In this document: positions 52,403 through 64,000 of the stretch, piece after piece
Numbering within the stretch: position 1 is the first letter of the stretch
Layout: every line of letters starts with the position of its first letter
NCBI GenBank assembly: GCA_035048495.1
Contig: CM068553.1
Span: 15,439,190-15,503,189, forward strand
Origin: Euptelea pleiosperma
Taxonomy: Eukaryota; Streptophyta; Magnoliopsida; Ranunculales; Eupteleaceae
Direction of reading: 5' to 3'
Length of the DNA: 64,000 nucleotides
Notes under the pieces: model-generated
What the model saw: only the letters and a program-made list of their open reading frames with translations
The model's database searches: none
Told to the model about the DNA's origin: nothing
Position numbers and translations under genes: made by a program

Positions 52403-55400
52403 GTCACGCCTCGAATCCGGATACCCAGATACGACTCGAAAATCCGTAGATCGACTTGTACCCAAACCCAGAGGTGATCCATGAATGTCCCCTAGTGGTC
52501 CAATTATGTCAATTAGACTACTAAGGTTCATTCGAAACCCACTAAGTAAAAAAGAAAGAGTCTAGATGTAGAAAACAAATAATTAAAATAATTCATAACT
52601 CAAACAATTCAATCAATCAATTAAGTATAGAGAGATGGAGATGAGAACATGCTCTCAATCAAAGGACTACATGCCCGTTAAAATAAATAAGTAATATTTA
52701 GAACAGTCAAAATAAAGTCTTCTAAAGTATGGGATCGACTCCCAAATCCTAGCCGATCTCCTCGAATGCACCGGAGTCTTCCGCCTCAAAATCATCCTAC
52801 GTACTCAGCTCCTTAAAATCTAAAAATGGTATCGGTGTAGCACCATGAGCCGAGGCCTAGTAATACAACAGTGTACATGGTATGATATCATACTATACAA
52901 GTTTTAAATCAAGGTATGCATCTCAATCATATAATAAGGATGACATGAATATGAGGATGAATGCAAGTGAGTATGGGATGCCAATGCAACTAGTACCCAT
53001 AACCACATAGGGTTTCCATCTCCTTCCTGCACTGGGAGCGGTCTCATCGACCCATCTGTAGGATATAATAACGTCTGGGGCCTTTCACCCTTGGGTACCG
53101 AACCCTGATTAATTGATAAAACCAATATAAACGTATATAATATACTTCAACCCCGTTCCCTTATGCACCCCTTATATGAAATGACGTGATGATCATGGTA
53201 TGACAACAAGGTGGTACTAGGGTTACATAGCATAAGCACACATGTATTTAACATTTAAATAAGAATATAAAATGAAGAGAAGATCATCAAAAGTGATAAC
53301 ATGGGAACGAATTATGGTTAATCATGAATAACATGTAACAATCACCGAAGGTCATGATCAACACGGATGAACAATATAAATGGAAATCACGAGACAATCC
53401 AACACACCATGGCCGAACCCTATGAGGGATCCATGACACAAGGTCGAACCCTAAAGAGGAATCCAAGACACATGGGTGAGATCCCCATGCATAAAAGTAT
53501 AGGTCAAACCATCTAGGATTTAGTCAAACAACAAGGGCTAAACCCCTTAATAGTTAATAAGTCATGATCGAACCACTAAGAGTTCCCAAAGCTATTAATT
53601 GTCCAAAATCCAAGAAATAGGTAGTTCACAGAAAATATAGTTCTTGTAAAAATCATAACTAAATAAATATAAATTAGAAAAATACAAACTCAATGGATTT
53701 AAAAACTAGATTCACAGAGGTTTTTGAAAAAATAAATAGAAAAATATTCAGATTCAAAATATAGGTCGAAACCCTTAATAAATTGGGCCGGACAAAATCT
53801 AAAATTCTGGGTTTTACAAAAAAGTCCAGCACATTGTAAAAATTATAACTAAATAGATAAATATAAGAAAAATACAACTTAACTAATTTGGAAACTAGAT
53901 TCACAGGGGTATCTATGAAAAATAATTATAAAAATATTTAGGTTAAACATATAGATCAAAATCTCAAGTGAAGTGGACTGTGTAAAATCTGGAATTCTAG
54001 GTCTTTTGGTAAAGTTTAACAACTTGGAAAAATCATAACTTAATCAATATAAATCAGAAAGATACAAACTCAGATGTTCTAGAAACTAGATTGATAGGGG
54101 TATCTAGAAAAAATAATTAAAAAAATATTTAAATTAAAAATATAGATCGAAATATCAAATGAAATGGACCATGTAAAATCTAAAATTCTGAATTTTACAG
54201 AAAAGTCAGCACGTTTGAAAAATTATAACTTAATCAATACAAATCAAAAAAATACAAACTTAAATGTTCTAGAAATTAGATTGATAGAGGTATCTATGAA
54301 AAATAATTAGAAAAATATGTAGGTTAAAAATAGAGATCGAAATTCTAAGTGAATTAGACTGTGTAAAATCTGAAATTATGGATTTTTTTTGTAAAGTCTA
54401 AGAACTTAGAAAAATCATAACTTAATCAATACAAATCAGAAAAATACAAACTAAACGGTTTTGGAAAATAGATTAATAGAGGTATGTAAAAAAAATAATT
54501 ATAAAAATATTTAACTCATAAAAATATAACGAAAATGATAAAGAACATAATCATCCGTTATAGGTATAAAATAGATCATGGCCAAACCCATCATGGTGGC
54601 CCAAAATAAATATCAACCCAATAAGAATAAAGTAAATATTGTTTAAATTAATTTATAATGAGTATCAACCATTATCTAATGAAAGAAAAACAAAATCTTG
54701 AAGAAAAATAAGTATAGGATGGATCAAAACACACTTACCTCAAGGTTTCTTGAACTTTAATGAAAATCAAAAGTTTCCTCAAATTTGAAAATCGTCGGAT
54801 CGTCTTCTCCTCGGAGTATGTTCTTCTAATCGGAGTCCTCGTCAATTTTCCTTCTTGCTCGAGTACGATCGGTGCCCGGATGAAGGTTTAATGGAGCTTT
54901 CTCTATTCTTCAATGGAGTTAGGTTTGTGAAAGCTTCTAAAGTTTTAGAGTTTTCATAAATAGGTTTAGGGAAGGATTAGGGTTTCTATATTAGTGAAAA
55001 TCGTAACTATCAAAGGGATGACTTTTCAACCCTTAAAAACTCATATTTTACACTACTAATGGGTTAGAAATGGGCCCAAGGCCTATATACATCAATTATG
55101 GTCATTTAAGAATATTATTAAGCCCAAAAGACCTCTAGATTGGCCATACGGGCCCACCCAACAATCATAACATAAATAATTATAAATTAATTCAATCAAA
55201 CTATATTATATAATTTAAAAGTCCATACAATAAGGTATTGACACATGTTACACACACAAATCATAAAAATGTTCAAAATCCTAGAAAAGTATCAAACGAC
55301 ATTGGAATGACCCGAAAGTGATTCATGGGTCCCACACGCCTATTAAATAAATAAAATATAATTAAATATTATTTTTGAAAAATATGCGAATGGTAGGAAG

Positions 55401-55813
55401 TTCAAAAATTACAAAAATACTATTTTTGTCAAAATCTCCTAAAATCTTCGACTAGAGTTTTCATATCTCAGAAAATGTTCCAAATTTCTCGGGTAAGTCG
55501 AAAAGGTTAAAATAGGAATATTTTTGGTGTCTCGGGCCCACAAAATAATTTTTTTTTTAAAAGTTTTAGAATGTTAGTTGCGGCAAGAAAAAGTACTCTG
55601 CAAGTTATGGTTCATTATTTTTAGCAAGAATTTAGCCCTAAAGAGCGAGTTTCAAAAATAGCAGGTTTTTTTAAAACTGTCAGAATGAAACAAAATTAAA
55701 TACACATACTTATACATGATATTAAGCAATAAAAACAATAATAAGAATCTGAAAAAGTTTCAAGTTTGGTGAATTTACCATAATACCCTAGAACGAAAGT
55801 TCAGGGTATTACA
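52403..55813 (-). mobile_element. Solo LTR 'X2' (3.41 kb), inverted copy of X1, TSD ATCAC
   Basis: On the plus strand it reads TGTCACGCCTCGAATCC...GGGTATTACA, the complement of the X1 ends. TSD ATCAC is at 52398-52402 and 55814-55818. The interior mirrors X1 throughout, with many substitutions. It separates the primer site from gag. No coding region. Confidence 0.85.
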
Positions 55814-55818
55814 ATCAC

Positions 55819-56464
55819 CCACCTCATCATTCCAACTGATTTGATCCCAAGGCTCCATTTAATTAAAAAGAATCAAGAAGTAGAGCCAATTAGCCCGGTG
55901 TTCGAGGAAAAATCCACATAAAGCGAACCCGCTTAACATCCAATCGAAATAAAACCACGAGCGCGGGTTCCTGTTGTCTAACACACTCATAAGTCCCTGC
56001 TACTCAAGTACACTGAGCTCGACGTGGCATCTTGGACTATTCGGCGGTTAGTTACGTGTGGACTAGGAACATGCACCAACCCTAGCTTAACCCAAGGGAA
56101 CACTCTTTTTATCCACTTGACCAATCCGATTAGTCTGGGACGTACTTAAGACAGCCATTGTGCCGCACGTCTGTCTAGGCTTCGGATTACCTTGTTGTTA
56201 ACTAGAGTTAGTACTAAAGGATTCGCTCTGAAGAGTGTAGCCTGGTGAGAACCTCTGAGTGCAAACAGTTAGTCTGACGGTTAAAAGATAAACCAATGGT
56301 CCATCCACTGTCATAATCTACTCTAGCCCCAAAACTAACACGATAATTCCTAAAATATATCCTAATTGCTTAAAATAGGATTATCTGTGCTTGGTGTGCA
56401 TCATTTAGGATAGTGTTCCCCTTTGGCAACTTTTTGCCAAGTCTAGAGCTCGCTTCTACAGCGT
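55819..56464 (+). other. Athila-like leader, second part
   Basis: It continues the leader up to the gag frame. No tRNA, ORF or repeat recognised. An upstream ATG at 56413 opens only a short frame. Confidence 0.5.
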
Positions 56465-57556
56465 ATGCCCGTTTGGACTTGTCCGAACAAACGCTTGATT
56501 CTATCAGAGAATCACGTACCTACAGTGGATCCTCCATTGAATCCTTCCCCATCTCTTTCCCCACCCGCCTCCCCCAGTACTACTACCTTCATAGTCATGG
56601 CAATCGAACGGTCTCTTATCGAGACGTTTGCCTCTATCTCGGCCAATCCGCCCACTTGCATTGTTCTACCACTTACTATGGCGGTACAGTTTGAGATCAG
56701 GCCGCAGACGATCCAAATGCTGCCAACCTTTCGAGGTCTCCCAAGAGAAGACCCATATTCCCATATTAGGGAATTCCAGCATGTCATCCTACTTTTCAAG
56801 AATCAGAACCTTGATGATGACAATGTACATCTGCGAGTTTTCCCATTCTCGCTTAAAGACCGAGCCTTAGATCGGCTCTACTCCTTACCCGCTGATTCAA
56901 TCAGCAGTTGGAAAGAGTTAGTAGGAAAATTCATGTCTAAATTCTACCCCATGACTTGGACCAACCAGATGAAGCAACTCATCCAAGACTTCCGACAGAA
57001 GTCCGATGAGAAATTTTTCGAAGCATGGGATAGATTCCAAGACTACCTGACTAAGTGTCCCCACCATAACATCGATAAGGGCAATCTTATCCACATCTTC
57101 TACAAGGGACTTACTGATGAGTCCCGGACCATGGTAGAGTCAATGTGCCAGGGAAAATTCCTGCACCAAACTCTGACCGATGCATACAAATTCTTAGAAG
57201 AGTTAGGAGAAAACTCTCAACATTGGACGACTGACTCAGAGTTCAGTCGAGCAACGTTAGTCCAAAGGACAACCAAGGGACATGATGCTACAGCTGATAC
57301 TGAGCTTCGATTTGTCATTCAAGAGTTGAGCAAGTCAGTCTCGGCACTAGCTGTGTCAGTACAAAAGCCTACTCAACAATCTACCCCAGTCATGCATGTG
57401 GGACACGAGAGCCCTATGGAATCCTGCACCCTTTGTCTGCAACCCTCCCATACTACTGAGCATTGTCCTTTGAATGAAGGATGGTCCACTCCTCTTCAGG
57501 AAGAAGTTTGTGCTTTCAGCACATACAAACCACCAACTCATAACTCGTATAGTTAA
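56465..57556 (+). pseudogene. gag portion of the Athila-like element
   Basis: An open stretch of 363 codons. It contains the Athila gag signature (FKNQNLDDDNVHLRVFPFSL, SLPADSISSWKELVGKF, ERFQ-like DRFQDYLTKCPHH) and a CCHC zinc knuckle (CTLCLQPSHTTEHC, spacing C-2-C-4-H-4-C). A TAA stop follows, then the Gln-rich gag C-terminal segment continues in the same frame (57557-58160) with three more stops. Confidence 0.85.
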
Positions 57557-58507
57557 TCTTATCATCCTGACACTAGAAACCACCCTAACTTCTCTTGGAG
57601 GCCTCAGTCTACTCAACCGCAAGCTCAACCTCAGCGGCAGCCTCAAGCCATGTATCCTCCTGGGTTCAATCAACCCAATAGGCAATTCAATCAGGGACAA
57701 TACCAGCAGAGTCAGTACCAATCTACTCAAAACCAACAGTTCCAACAGGGTCTATTATTTGGACAACCGAGCACATTTCAGAATCAGCAAAGAGTTCCCT
57801 AGACCTTTCAGAACCAACGGATTGTCCCAACTAATTCTCCAGCCTATAACTATAATGCCCCGATGAGCTCGAGTCGCGAATTGGTGCCTCAGCTCCCATT
57901 AGCTACCCCCCAACAGTCGGCCCCCAAACCCAGTATCGAGGACCTTCTCCCTCAACTCATTACTCAATCTATGCAACGCCTAGAGCAACAACAACAGTAA
58001 TCCATGCTTCATCTAGAGCAACGTCTAGGTAACTTAGAAGCTGAGAAAGTTAAGGGGATCTTTCCTAGCCAACCCCTTGCCAACCCTAAAGGAACTGCCA
58101 AAGGGGCAGTATATGAGATCGGTTCCCAATCTTAGAGCCAGAATGAGAACTGTCAAGGGGAGGTGCAAGCTGTCACCACCCTAAGGTCAGGAAAAACTAT
58201 AGACATGGGAGTCCGACCCCCGCCGGTGCCATCTCCAGCACCCATCACTCGCATAGAGGAAACTAGTACCAATCCTACCTCTGCTTCTTCTAACTCTACA
58301 CCAACATCAGATATCCCTGTGCAGAAATCCAAGGCTAAAGACAAATCCATTTGTCGAGTAAAGCCTCCCTTCCTGGACAGACTTGTTGAAGATAAGCGGG
58401 ATCAGCAATTCTCAGAGATCTTAGACGTCTTTAAAGATGTCTAGATAAATATCCCATTCCTTTCTGCTATCAAGCAAATCCCCTCCTATGCCAAATTCCT
58501 CAAGGAC

Positions 58508-58714
58508 TTGTGCACAGTCAAGCGGTGTACACATGTACCTAAAGCTGCTTTCTTGGTCGAAAAAGCTACCGCGTTCATTCAACGCAATAGTGTGATCAAA
58601 CACAAGGATCTGGGTAGCCCAACTGTCCAATGCAAAATTGGAGACAATTTTAGCTGCACAGCCTTGCTAGATTTAGCGGCTAGCGTCAACCTCATACCGT
58701 TCTCGGTATATTAG
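58508..58714 (+). pseudogene. Protease portion of pol
   Basis: The aspartic protease core is visible as NFSCTALLDLAASVNLIPFS. The catalytic Asp codon is 58670-58672. The residue two places on, normally Gly in D-x-G, is Ala (GCG at 58676), a second lesion besides the nearby stops. Confidence 0.7.
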
Positions 58715-58732
58715 TAGTTAAAACTGAAAGAT

Positions 58733-60154
58733 ATGAAGCCTACCAATGTCACCATGAAATTGGCTGATCAGTCCATCAAGATTCCACAAGGAATCATTGA
58801 AGATGTCCTAGTAAAAGTCATTGACTTTTATTATCCTGTGGACTTTATCATTCTCGACACTGAGCCATGTCAGGATAACCGCATTCCGGTCATCTTAGGC
58901 CGCCCATTCCTTGCTATCGCGAATGCACACATCGGGTGCCGGGACGGAAACATGTCCATTGCTTTCGGAAACCTCAAAGCTGAGGTCGATATCTTTCATT
59001 TAATGCAACAGGATGCCGATCGCGATGTGGCCAATGAAATGTGTGCCTTTGAGAGTCTAATCCCGGACTCCACCGAAGATATTCTTAAGCAGTGTCTAGA
59101 ACACTTTGGAGTTGACTTTGCCACAGAGTCAGTCATTTCTGATCTCAATAATCTTTTGGCGACTGCTCCACTGATAGAGATCCCCGCTCCACTCATCGAG
59201 TTCGAGCCTCTGATAACCATGGCCAGAAAACCCATCCTTCCTTTACCTACTGAAGTCAAACCTCTTCAATCCGTGTCTTCTGTCACACCTACTTCAACTC
59301 CATCTGCTCCGACATTGGAGCTCAAGCCACTTCCAATAGATCTTTCCTATGCCTATCTTGGTCCTAAGGAAACCTACCTTGTCATTATTTCTTCCTCTTT
59401 GTCTGCGAGTGAATGTAAGAAACTTCTCGAGCTACTCAAAGAGCACAAATTTGCGATAGGGTGGACCATAGACGATATTCGAGGCATAGACCCCTCGGTG
59501 TGCCAACATCACATCTATCTCGAGGATGAATCCAAAACCTCTCGAGAGCACCAGAGGAGGTTGAACCCCATCTTGAATGAAGTAGTCCGAGATGAGGTCC
59601 TCAAACTGTTAGATGCGGTTATCATCTACCCCATCTCCGACAGCAAATGGGTGAGTCCTATTCATGTCGTCCCTAAAAAGGCAAGATTCACAATTGTGGA
59701 AAATGAGAACAAGGAAATGGTCACCCAGCGCCTGAAGAAAGGGTGGAGAGTCTGCATCGATTACAGACGACTCAACACCAACACTAGGAAGGACCATTTT
59801 CCTTTACCTTTCATAAACCAGATGTTGGAAAGACTAGCAGGTCACTCCTACTACTGTTTCCTTGATGGTTACTCAGGGTATAATCAAATACCCATCGCCC
59901 CTGAGGATCATGAGAAGACAACTTTCACCTGTCCCTTTGGCACTTTTGCCTACAAGCGCATGCCCTTTGGCCTCTGCAATGCACCTGCGACCTTTCAACG
60001 GTGTATGATGAGCATATTCTCTGACATGGTGAAAAGATTCCTCGAAGTCTTTATGGATGACTTCTCAGTCTTTGGGTCATCCTTTGATGACTGTCTCAAC
60101 CACCTAAGGCTCGTACTTCAACGTTGTCAGGACAAGCGACTTGTCCTCAATTAG
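58733..60154 (+). pseudogene. Reverse transcriptase portion of pol
   Basis: An open stretch of 473 codons includes the protease-RT linker and the palm and finger motifs: WRVCIDYRRLNTNTRKDHFP, CFLDGYSGYNQI, MPFGLCNAPATFQRCM and the catalytic FMDDFSVFG (60050-60076; YxDD box with Phe first, as in Athila). It ends at a TAG before EKCHFMV. Confidence 0.88.
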
Positions 60155-60169
60155 GAGAAATGCCACTTC

Positions 60170-60766
60170 ATGGTGAAGAAGGACATTGTTCTGGGACATG
60201 TCATTTCCCATCAGGGCATTGAGGTCAATAAAGGTAAAATCAATATCATCTCGACCTTACCCATTCCTAAATCCATGCGTGACATCCGGTCCTTTTTGGG
60301 ACACGGAGGATTCTATAGACGATTCATCAAGGACTTCTCTCAAATCGCTCGACCTCTGTCCCATCTTTTGGCTAAAGATAGTCCTTTTGACTTTAATGCT
60401 GACTGTATCAAGGCATTTGAGCATCTCAAATCTGAGCTCACTTCTGCACCTATTATCTGTCCCCCGGACTGGACTCTATCTTTTGAGGTCATGTGTGATG
60501 CTTCAGACTACGCGTTAGGAGCTGTTCTAGGGCAGAGAGTTGACAAAAGGTCACACGTGATCTACTATGTGAGCAAAACTCTTAACGCTGCCCAAATGAA
60601 TTACTCCACCACTGAGAAAGAACTCTTGGCGGTAGTCTTCGCCCTTGATAAATTTCGTCCGTACCTCTTAGCCACTAAGGTGGTAGTGTACACTGATCAT
60701 GCAGCCCTTCGTTATCTCATGTCGAAAAAGAAAACCAAGCCTCGATTAATTCGATGGATTCTCTAA
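60170..60766 (+). pseudogene. RT connection and RNase H portion of pol
   Basis: Motifs: [34 protein letters not shown] (usual Ala/Asn near the His changed), then RNase H with [14 protein letters not shown] (Asp), [13 protein letters not shown] (Glu) and [11 protein letters not shown] (Asp). Two stops (60764, 60770) separate it from the linker EFNLEIKDKKGTENVVADHL. Confidence 0.85.
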
Positions 60767-60817
60767 CTATAGGAATTCAACCTCGAGATTAAGGACAAGA
60801 AAGGAACCGAGAATGTA

Positions 60818-61621
60818 GTGGCTGATCACCTGTTTAGACTGACTTTAGAGTCATCCTTCAACAACCAATCCATCCATGAGACCTTTCCAGACGAACAACT
60901 GTTCGCTATCTCCGTTAATCCTTGGTATGCTAACATTGTCAACTACCTTGTTACCGAAGAAATGCCTTCACACTGGTCAAAACAGGACAAGAGCCAATTC
61001 CTAGCAAGAGTTAAGTACTACTCTTGGGATGACCCTTATTTGTATAAATACTGTCCTGACCAGATCATTCGTCTCTGTGTCCTTGAGTCGGACCAACTCA
61101 ATATCTTGTCCTCATGTCATGACCAACCTTATGGTGGCCATTTTAGCACTAAGAAGACTGCAGAAAAAGTGCTGCAATGCGGATTCTACTGGCCCACACT
61201 ATTTAAAGATGCCCACATCTTCAGCAAAACCTATCATAATTGCTAGCATCTCGGCCGCATCTCCAAGAGGAACATGATGCCCCTCACTCCCATTCAGGTC
61301 GATGAAATATTTGACATCTGGGGCATCGACTTCATGGGCCCCTTTCTGGTTTCTTATGGTTTTGAGTACATTCTCCTTGTGGTAGACTATGTATCCAAAT
61401 TGATAGAAGCCATTCCTACTAAGACCAATGACCACAAAGTAGTGGTCAAATTCCTAAAGGAGTTCATCTTCGCCCGCTTCGGTGCCCCTAAGGCCATCAT
61501 TAGTGATGAGGGCAGCTATTTCTGCAATAGGATATTCGAGAAATTAATGAAAAAGTATGGGGTAACCCACAAGGTTGCCCTAGCTTATCATTCGCAGACT
61601 AGTGGTCAAGTAGAGGTTTCT
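60818..61621 (+). pseudogene. Integrase portion of pol, truncated by LTR X3
   Basis: The zinc-binding segment has two His (HDQPYGGHFS) but only one of the two Cys: the first is Tyr (KTYHNC, one G-to-A change). The catalytic core keeps Asp (61328-61330, GIDFMGP), Asp (61505-61507, SDEGSYF) and Glu (61613-61615, SGQVEVS), with exactly 35 residues between the last two. Insertion of X3 at 61622 removes the C-terminal domain. Confidence 0.85.
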
Positions 61622-62270
61622 TGTCACGCCCCGAATCCGGATACCCAGATACGACCCAAAAATCCGTGGATCGACCTGTACCCGAATCCAGAGGTGATCC
61701 ATGAATGTCCCCTAGTGGTCCAATTAGGTCAATTAGACTACTAAGGTTCACTCGAAAACCCACTAACTAAACCAAAAGTCTAGATGTAGAAAACAAATAA
61801 TTAAAAATAATTCATAACCCAAACAATTCAATCGATCAATTAAGTGTGGAGAAATGGAGGTGAGAACATGCTCTCAGTTAAAGGACTACATGTCCATGAA
61901 AATAAATAAGGTTTTAAAACAATCAAAATAAAGTCTTCTAAAGTATGGGGTAGACTGCCAAATCATCGCCGATCTCCTCGAATGCACCGGAGTCTTTCGC
62001 CTCAAAATCATCTCACATACCCGGCTCCTCAAAATCTGAAAATGGTATCGGTGTAGCACCGTGAGCCGAGGCCTAGTAATACAATAGTGTGCATGGTATG
62101 ATATCATACTATACAAGTTTTTAACCAAGGTATGCATCTCAATCATATAATAAGGATGACATGAATATGAGGATGAATACAAGCAAGTACGGGATGCAAA
62201 TGCAACTAGTACCCATAACCACATAGGATCTCCATCTCCTTCCCGCACTGGGAGCGATCTCATCGACCCA
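61622..62270 (-). mobile_element. LTR 'X3', inverted, cut by a further LTR
   Basis: It begins TGTCACGCCCCGAATCC and follows X2 closely for 650 bp, then stops within 'ctcatcgaccca' where an LTR-T tip starts. The left flank is TTTCT. The rest of X3 presumably lies beyond 64000. The frame at 61886-62263 is conserved LTR sequence, not a gene. Confidence 0.8.
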
Positions 62271-64000
62271 TGAAAGTTGGTTTTTTTTCTGCGTCGTTGG
62301 TTACGGAAACCCTAATTCCAATAAGATTTGTAAATTGATCCGATTATCCTGCAAAAGTATGCAATTTCGTATAGGGATTCGTGTCGGATGTCGATCCGCA
62401 CTCGAGGTGAGAGAACGTGCAGTAAATAACATAAAATGACAGATTTTCTTTGTAGAAATTGATGGAAATGATGGTGGGGTGAGAGTGGTGATTGAGGTGG
62501 TTTTTTAAAACACGCTTTTGTTGGGTCTAGAGAGAGAATGCTGTAAATATCAAGAATATTAAGAACACAGATAAAGTAAAGCATGAAAGGTGACCTATTA
62601 CAATCAAGTAATAATGAAAACTAACATTTATTCAAAGTAATTAAAAGTCTTACAATATTTGCTGGAACTACACTAAGTTAAGAAAGCAACAATGAGAGAG
62701 AGAGAAATAAAGAAAAAGAAGAGAGAGATTGTAGAGAAAGAAAGTGACTAAAAGGATTTAGAGAGAGAGAAGTAGAGAGAGAAAAAGAAGAGAGAGGATG
62801 GAGGGAGAGAGAAGAGGGAAAAAGTTAATCTTTTACCTTGTGCACCCACCATTCGACGAGATTAGCTTATCGAGAAGTGGTTGCCCGCGGCTTTGGAGGA
62901 TTGTGGGAGATCATTCATCCGGCGTTATTGGTGGCTTGAGGGTACTGGTTTCATCGGAGTTATTGTCTGGCAAGTGCTTCAGTAAAGTGGTGAACAGAAG
63001 TTGAAGCTTGGAGATCTAGATCTCCACGGTGGAAGATGCATGTGGTAATGGGCAGCAAGGTAGCATCGAAGGAGATGCACGTGGTGGCTGCTACCTTGTG
63101 AATGGCGTACTGCTTGGTAGGTGTACGAGGTTCTCCAACCGTGTGGGATTGCAAGTTCTGGTGTTGAACCCCGGATAGGATTAGAAGATGTGGTCGTTAA
63201 TGTTGCAGGTGGTATCGAACGGAGGCAGCAAGTCTGACAGTTAGGCAAGTGAAGGCTGGAGAGGCATAGGCAGGTGCGTGATAGCACGTGCACAGGGCAA
63301 CACAGTGAGCGAATCGTTGCTTGGAGGGGGTTGCACGCTGGTTCGCCGGTGATGGAGGAAGAAGACGGTGGCGCTTGGAGGTGGTGATCGATCAAGCAAC
63401 CACCTATAGGTGGCAGGTGGCAAGTGGAGTTTGGAGCAGACCTGAGCGTTGAAGCTTGTTAGTTCGCTCCTCCTTTTTGGCTCAAGGGTGAGTAGAACGG
63501 CCCAATAATATAGGGTGAGGACGGTGATGTTCATGGCCATCTCGAGTTGCTACACTGCAACTCGGCGAGAATGAAAGGTGGGGAGCATGGCGGCTAGGTG
63601 AGGAGAGAAGAGATAGGCCATGGAAAGAGAGAAGTCAAGGGAAGTAAGAACGGCTCCCTTTAGATTAGAGTAAGTCGTCCTCTAAGAAGAGAAGATGTCC
63701 CGAAGAAGAAGACCCAAAATAGTATTTTAGGGCATCCCCCCTTAAGCGTTGAATGTTCCTCCACGTTTCATAGAAGTGGGCTCCACTTCTATGCCAAAAA
63801 AAAACTCCTCCTCTTAGCCAACCGTCCATGAAAATCTTCATCCTTCTAGATTTCCAGCCACATGTCTCTTTCTAAAACCATCATTCTCTTGTCTTTTATC
63901 AATTCAACCCTTTCCTTTTGAATAGCCATTAGCTATTGGCCATCCTTGCATCTTTCCAATAAAAGTAAAAAACTTTTAATCCCAAACGAATCACTTTCCA
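62271..64000 (-). mobile_element. LTR-T copy inserted into X3, runs off the window
   Basis: The plus strand begins TGAAAG, the complement of the LTR-T 3' end, and continues through 'ctgcgtcgttggttacggaa' and 'gatgtcgatccgcactcgag' as in the other copies read in reverse. AG-rich low-complexity tracts are at 62690-62815. The start of the LTR and any internal region are outside the window. Frames at 62979-63540 minus lack domains. Confidence 0.75.

Larger units (their letters stand above)
56465..61621 (+). pseudogene. Athila-like Ty3/gypsy gag-pol, single frame with 11 stop codons
   Basis: The retrotransposon polyprotein gives the capsid (gag), protease, reverse transcriptase, RNase H and integrase. 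All these domains read in one frame for 5157 bp with no frameshift, but stops occur at 57554, 57800, 57998, 58133, 58442, 58712, 58715, 60152, 60764, 60770 and 61244: eight TAG, three TAA, no TGA. Each lies where family members usually have Gln or Trp, so C-to-T or G-to-A change explains them. The frame ends where LTR X3 inserted, two codons after the integrase catalytic Glu. The envelope-like region and 3' LTR are not in the window. The element cannot move by itself. Confidence 0.9.

Overview
This is nuclear DNA from a flowering plant. It has two intron-containing wall-associated-kinase (WAK) genes, Athila-, chromovirus- and copia-type LTR sequences, a PIF/Harbinger transposon with plant-style introns, CACTA and hAT ends, and many foldback MITEs. 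I cannot place the lineage from sequence alone. All coordinates were read by eye, so repeat edges without a stated target-site duplication (TSD) are approximate.

Layout. 1-1859: 3' part of a solo LTR. 2793-10001 (-): WAK gene 1, three exons. 10.2-22.1 kb: repeat-only block of foldback MITEs, gypsy integrase debris, a CACTA end, and a long-TIR element (18668-22093) holding a hAT-like element (18717-20308). 22964-27989 (-): WAK gene 2, the paralogue of gene 1. 28.4-30.1 kb: MITEs and a copia solo LTR. 30328-40616: a PIF/Harbinger transposon with both expected genes, one exon-like foreign segment and a nested solo LTR. 41.6-43.1 kb: CACTA 5' end with a 179-bp tandem array. 43.1-45.5 kb: MITEs. 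45475-64000: a nest in which an Athila-like element (5' LTR, tRNA-Asp-like primer site, one-frame gag-pol) carries three LTRs of a second family, one of them cut by a further LTR running off the window.

Host genes. Only the two WAK genes look like resident genes. Both have a signal peptide, galacturonan-binding (GUB_WAK) domain, calcium-binding EGF exon, transmembrane segment and Ser/Thr kinase, with matching intron positions and phases, so they are tandem duplicates. Gene 2 keeps all kinase catalytic motifs. Gene 1 has the DFG aspartate replaced by asparagine and is probably a pseudokinase receptor. Its first intron keeps a scrap of another EGF exon.

Repeats. Many insertions are self-documenting: 9-bp TSDs for three foldback families (Mutator-like), 8-bp for hAT, 3-bp for PIF/Harbinger and its MITE, 5-bp for LTRs. 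Two paralogous stretches act as empty sites. The most unusual signals are the 32-bp-spaced palindrome array at 26297-26517, the tRNA-like fold inside an LTR family, and the Athila gag-pol that stays in one frame for 5.2 kb but carries 11 TAG/TAA stops and no TGA.
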